A stretch of 8,411 nt of DNA. Source: Cacconaster sp964598495 (GTDB lineage Bacteria; Bacteroidota; Bacteroidia; Bacteroidales; UBA932). The notes beneath the pieces were generated by a model. That model was not told the origin of the DNA, made no database searches, and was given only the letters and a program-made list of their open reading frames with translations. Where the stretch lies: positions 1 through 8,411 of the forward strand of contig CAZRBY010000036.1 of assembly GCA_964598495.1 (NCBI GenBank), read 5' to 3'. Within the stretch, counting starts at the first letter, position 1. Every line of letters begins with the position of its first letter. A program made the position numbers and the translations under genes. Below are positions 6,694 to 8,411 of the stretch, in pieces.

Positions 6694-6732
6694 TCAACGA
6701 AGGCCGCGGGAAAATACCGTGGCCTTTGTTGA
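6694..6732. terminator. Hairpin between convergent genes, probable bidirectional terminator
   Basis: TCAACGAAGGCCGCGG (6694-6709) pairs with CCGTGGCCTTTGTTGA (6717-6732) over 16 bp around a 7-base loop, with only two G-U pairs in the plus-strand RNA. It lies 18 bp after the symporter 2 stop and 42 bp after the convergent lipoprotein gene. Neither side has a long T-run; the minus-strand side continues with a short TTTT, so efficiency may differ by direction. Confidence 0.72.
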
Positions 6733-6774
6733 GATAAATGATTTCTAAGATGGTATTACTGAAGTTACAGTGGT

Positions 6775-8175
6775 CTAATATAGCTTAACTACATCATAGT
6801 ATTGTTTCCACCAGCCATCATCACCTTCTACAAACTTTAGGATACCCTTGGAGGCGGTTTCCATCCATACATACCAGTATATGGAGGTACCGCCTTCATC
6901 AGTCATGCCCATAGGGTTGCCACTGGCTACATTATCGGCATATAGATATCTGGGAGTAGTGTCAATCCAAAAAATAACTTTTTCTCCCTCATATTCGATA
7001 GCTGAAGGAATACGGATATACTGGTTGTTGTCAAAAGGACAAAGGGTAGGTTCCGGTGCCACAAGTGTCAGTACTCCATCAGCAGTTAGGGTAAAATCAA
7101 GATCAATATCCGAACCCATCACATGTTTGATACGATACTTGGTATTGTCGTAGTTGTTAATCCACAGATTTGAGTGAAGTACTTTTTCCGAATTTACGTA
7201 GGCGTTCAGCCTAGACTGGTAGAATTCCACTTGTGCATATTTGGTGTAATCGATATCCTTGTTGGTAATGGGGTTAAAATTGACTACATCATAATACTGT
7301 TTCCACCATCCATCATCACCATCTACAAACTTTAGAATACCCTTGGATGCGGTTTCCATCCATACATACCAGTAAATGGATGTACCTCCATCTTCGGTCA
7401 TGCCCATGGGATAGTCACCTGAGGCGAGATTGTCAACGTAGAGATAGCCTGGGTCAGGATCAATCCAAAATGTCCCAGGCTCACCTTCATACTCAATTGT
7501 GCTGGGACTCCTGATGTAACTGCCGCCGTCATGAGGACAAAGGGTGGGTTCAGGAGATACAAGAGTCAATTCGCCCTCTTTTGTAAGAGTGAAGTCCAGA
7601 TTAATATCTGAATTCATCGCATTTCGGATGCGGTATTTGCTCTTGTTATACTTAGAGACCATAAGAGTTGAATTAAGTTCGTCATAGAGTGTGACGAAAT
7701 CGTTGAGGCGTGACTGATAGAATTCCACGGTAGCGTAGTCTTCATATTCCGAATCGTCGCCTCCGGGCATTACTGCTTGGCCGACAAATTGGTACCATCC
7801 ACTCGGAGAGACCATACTTTTGTCAAACGAAACAACAAAAGTGTAAATTTCACCGGCCTCCACTAGAGAGATATCGTATGTGACCGCTACATCTGCCTCA
7901 TATTCTCCCGGTGCAAATGAAATAGTAGCGGGAGTGCTGAGAGAGAAAATAGGGTCACCAGTGAAGGAAAGTTTAACAGTGAGCGGAACGTCAATAACAC
8001 CGCGCACTAACTTGAAACCAATCACCGGTTCTTCGTGAAGCAAATAGTTACCGGTGTTAGCGCTGAAAGTCAGGCACTCATTGTCAGGATACCACATATA
8101 GCTCTCAGACTGACATGCAGTCAATCCGAACAATAGTACCGCAAGCAATGCTATGGTTTTGATAAAATGTTTCAT
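6775..8175 (-). CDS. SusD-linked surface lipoprotein with two tandem repeats of about 157 residues
   Basis: This 466-residue protein begins MKHFIKTIALLAVLLFGLTAC, a lipoprotein signal peptide with the lipidated residue at Cys21. Residues 25-135 look like a beta-sandwich (Calx-beta or Ig-like) module with repeated strand patterns such as TISFAPGEYEADVAVTYD. Two repeats follow, residues 144-300 and 310-466, about two-thirds identical overall and nearly identical in the last 36 aligned residues, which are rich in Trp and Tyr (IYWYVWMETASKG, DGWWKQYYDVV). Each carries VEFYQSRLN, DFTLT, PEPTLCP and IEYEGE. The gene starts 35 bp after the SusD-family gene and is surely in its operon. Proteins at this position in SusC/SusD loci are often surface binders of glycan, peptide or other ligands, but I do not recognise the repeat as a named domain, and the ligand is unknown. 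Confidence 0.88.
   Translation of the reverse strand: MKHFIKTIALLAVLLFGLTACQSESYMWYPDNECLTFSANTGNYLLHEEPVIGFKLVRGVIDVPLTVKLSFTGDPIFSLSTPATISFAPGEYEADVAVTYDISLVEAGEIYTFVVSFDKSMVSPSGWYQFVGQAVMPGGDDSEYEDYATVEFYQSRLNDFVTLYDELNSTLMVSKYNKSKYRIRNAMNSDINLDFTLTKEGELTLVSPEPTLCPHDGGSYIRSPSTIEYEGEPGTFWIDPDPGYLYVDNLASGDYPMGMTEDGGTSIYWYVWMETASKGILKFVDGDDGWWKQYYDVVNFNPITNKDIDYTKYAQVEFYQSRLNAYVNSEKVLHSNLWINNYDNTKYRIKHVMGSDIDLDFTLTADGVLTLVAPEPTLCPFDNNQYIRIPSAIEYEGEKVIFWIDTTPRYLYADNVASGNPMGMTDEGGTSIYWYVWMETASKGILKFVEGDDGWWKQYYDVVKLY
6778..7248 (-). repeat. Lipoprotein internal repeat, C-terminal copy
   Basis: Encodes residues 310-466. Over the final 128 bp (6789-6916) it has 13 mismatches and no gaps against 7284-7411 in the other copy. 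The repeat period is 166 residues, dropping to 165 after a one-residue gap near the GNPMGMT motif. Confidence 0.88.
7276..7746 (-). repeat. Lipoprotein internal repeat, N-terminal copy
   Basis: Encodes residues 144-300, aligned with residues 310-466. The first part (residues 160-180) is the most divergent, the aromatic C-terminal part the least. A nine-residue linker (NPITNKDID, 301-309) separates the copies. Confidence 0.88.
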
Positions 8176-8210
8176 ATATCTAACTATTTTTTATTCTGGA
8201 AAAGGTCAAA

Positions 8211-8411
8211 TCAATATCCGGGGTTTTGCTGTCCGCGAATCTGGGGATTGGAATCAATCTCAGATTGAGGAATTGGCCAGAGGAAGAAGGGATCGTCTGC
8301 ACTCTTACTGAGAAACTCGGTAAGGGTGCTGCCAGCATTGTTGATGTTTTGGTCATCCTGTGCTGCAGAACGTGCGAAACCCTTATTCCAATGTTTGAGG
8401 TCCTTGAGTCT
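8211..8411 (-). CDS. SusD/RagB family outer-membrane nutrient-binding lipoprotein, C-terminal fragment
   Basis: The reverse strand from the window edge reads 66 codons ending in TGA at 8213-8211. The end, FFLWPIPQSEIDSNPQIRGQ followed by QNPGY, is the hallmark C-terminus of SusD/RagB proteins, which sit on the outer surface, capture ligands and cap a SusC TonB-dependent transporter. RLKDLKHWNKGFAR upstream also suits the family. The N-terminal part with the signal peptide and binding site is outside the window. The SusC partner would be expected further upstream on the same strand, beyond position 8411. The accessory lipoprotein gene follows 35 bp downstream. The substrate cannot be deduced. 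Confidence 0.93.
   Translation of the reverse strand, partial: RLKDLKHWNKGFARSAAQDDQNINNAGSTLTEFLSKSADDPFFLWPIPQSEIDSNPQIRGQQNPGY

Overview
The window looks like chromosome from a Bacteroidales (Bacteroidota) bacterium. It carries a SusD-type outer-membrane lipoprotein gene followed by an accessory lipoprotein gene, start sites with AT-rich leaders and no Shine-Dalgarno sequence, and promoters with the TAnnTTTG -7 element typical of the phylum. I cannot place it to genus from sequence alone.

Layout, left to right. (1) Positions 1-498, minus strand: the first 166 codons of a 1-pyrroline-5-carboxylate dehydrogenase gene (pruA), cut by the window edge. (2) 584-1345, plus strand: a complete YafV-type omega-amidase of the nitrilase superfamily, divergent from pruA across an 85-bp spacer that has a perfect -7 element on each strand. 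(3) 2918-1415, minus strand: a two-gene operon for a PhoB-like response regulator and a very short PhoR-like histidine kinase. (4) 3079-4785 and 4969-6675, plus strand: two tandem, full-length Na+/phosphate symporters of 568 residues with C-terminal PhoU-like regions, about 87% identical by eye. (5) 8411-6775, minus strand: the last 66 codons of a SusD/RagB family gene, then a 466-residue lipoprotein with two long internal repeats.

The centre of interest is a compact phosphate-response module. The response regulator and the first symporter are divergent, and both symporter genes carry the same upstream architecture: three 7-bp units in 11-bp register, ending exactly 20 bp before an off-consensus -7 element. 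This resembles an E. coli Pho box replacing the upstream promoter element, with different sequence details. The first symporter ends in a hairpin plus T7 terminator that contains its own stop codon, so the two copies appear to be separate transcription units with the same kind of control. The kinase has one membrane helix and no visible sensor or PAS domain. The PhoU-like modules, which in E. coli report transport status to PhoR, are here fused to the transporters; that suggests direct transporter-to-kinase signalling, which is inference.

The right edge is the end of a SusC/SusD-type nutrient uptake locus. A 16-bp hairpin between the convergent second symporter and lipoprotein genes probably terminates both. 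No RNA genes, CRISPR arrays, insertion sequences or prophage genes were seen.
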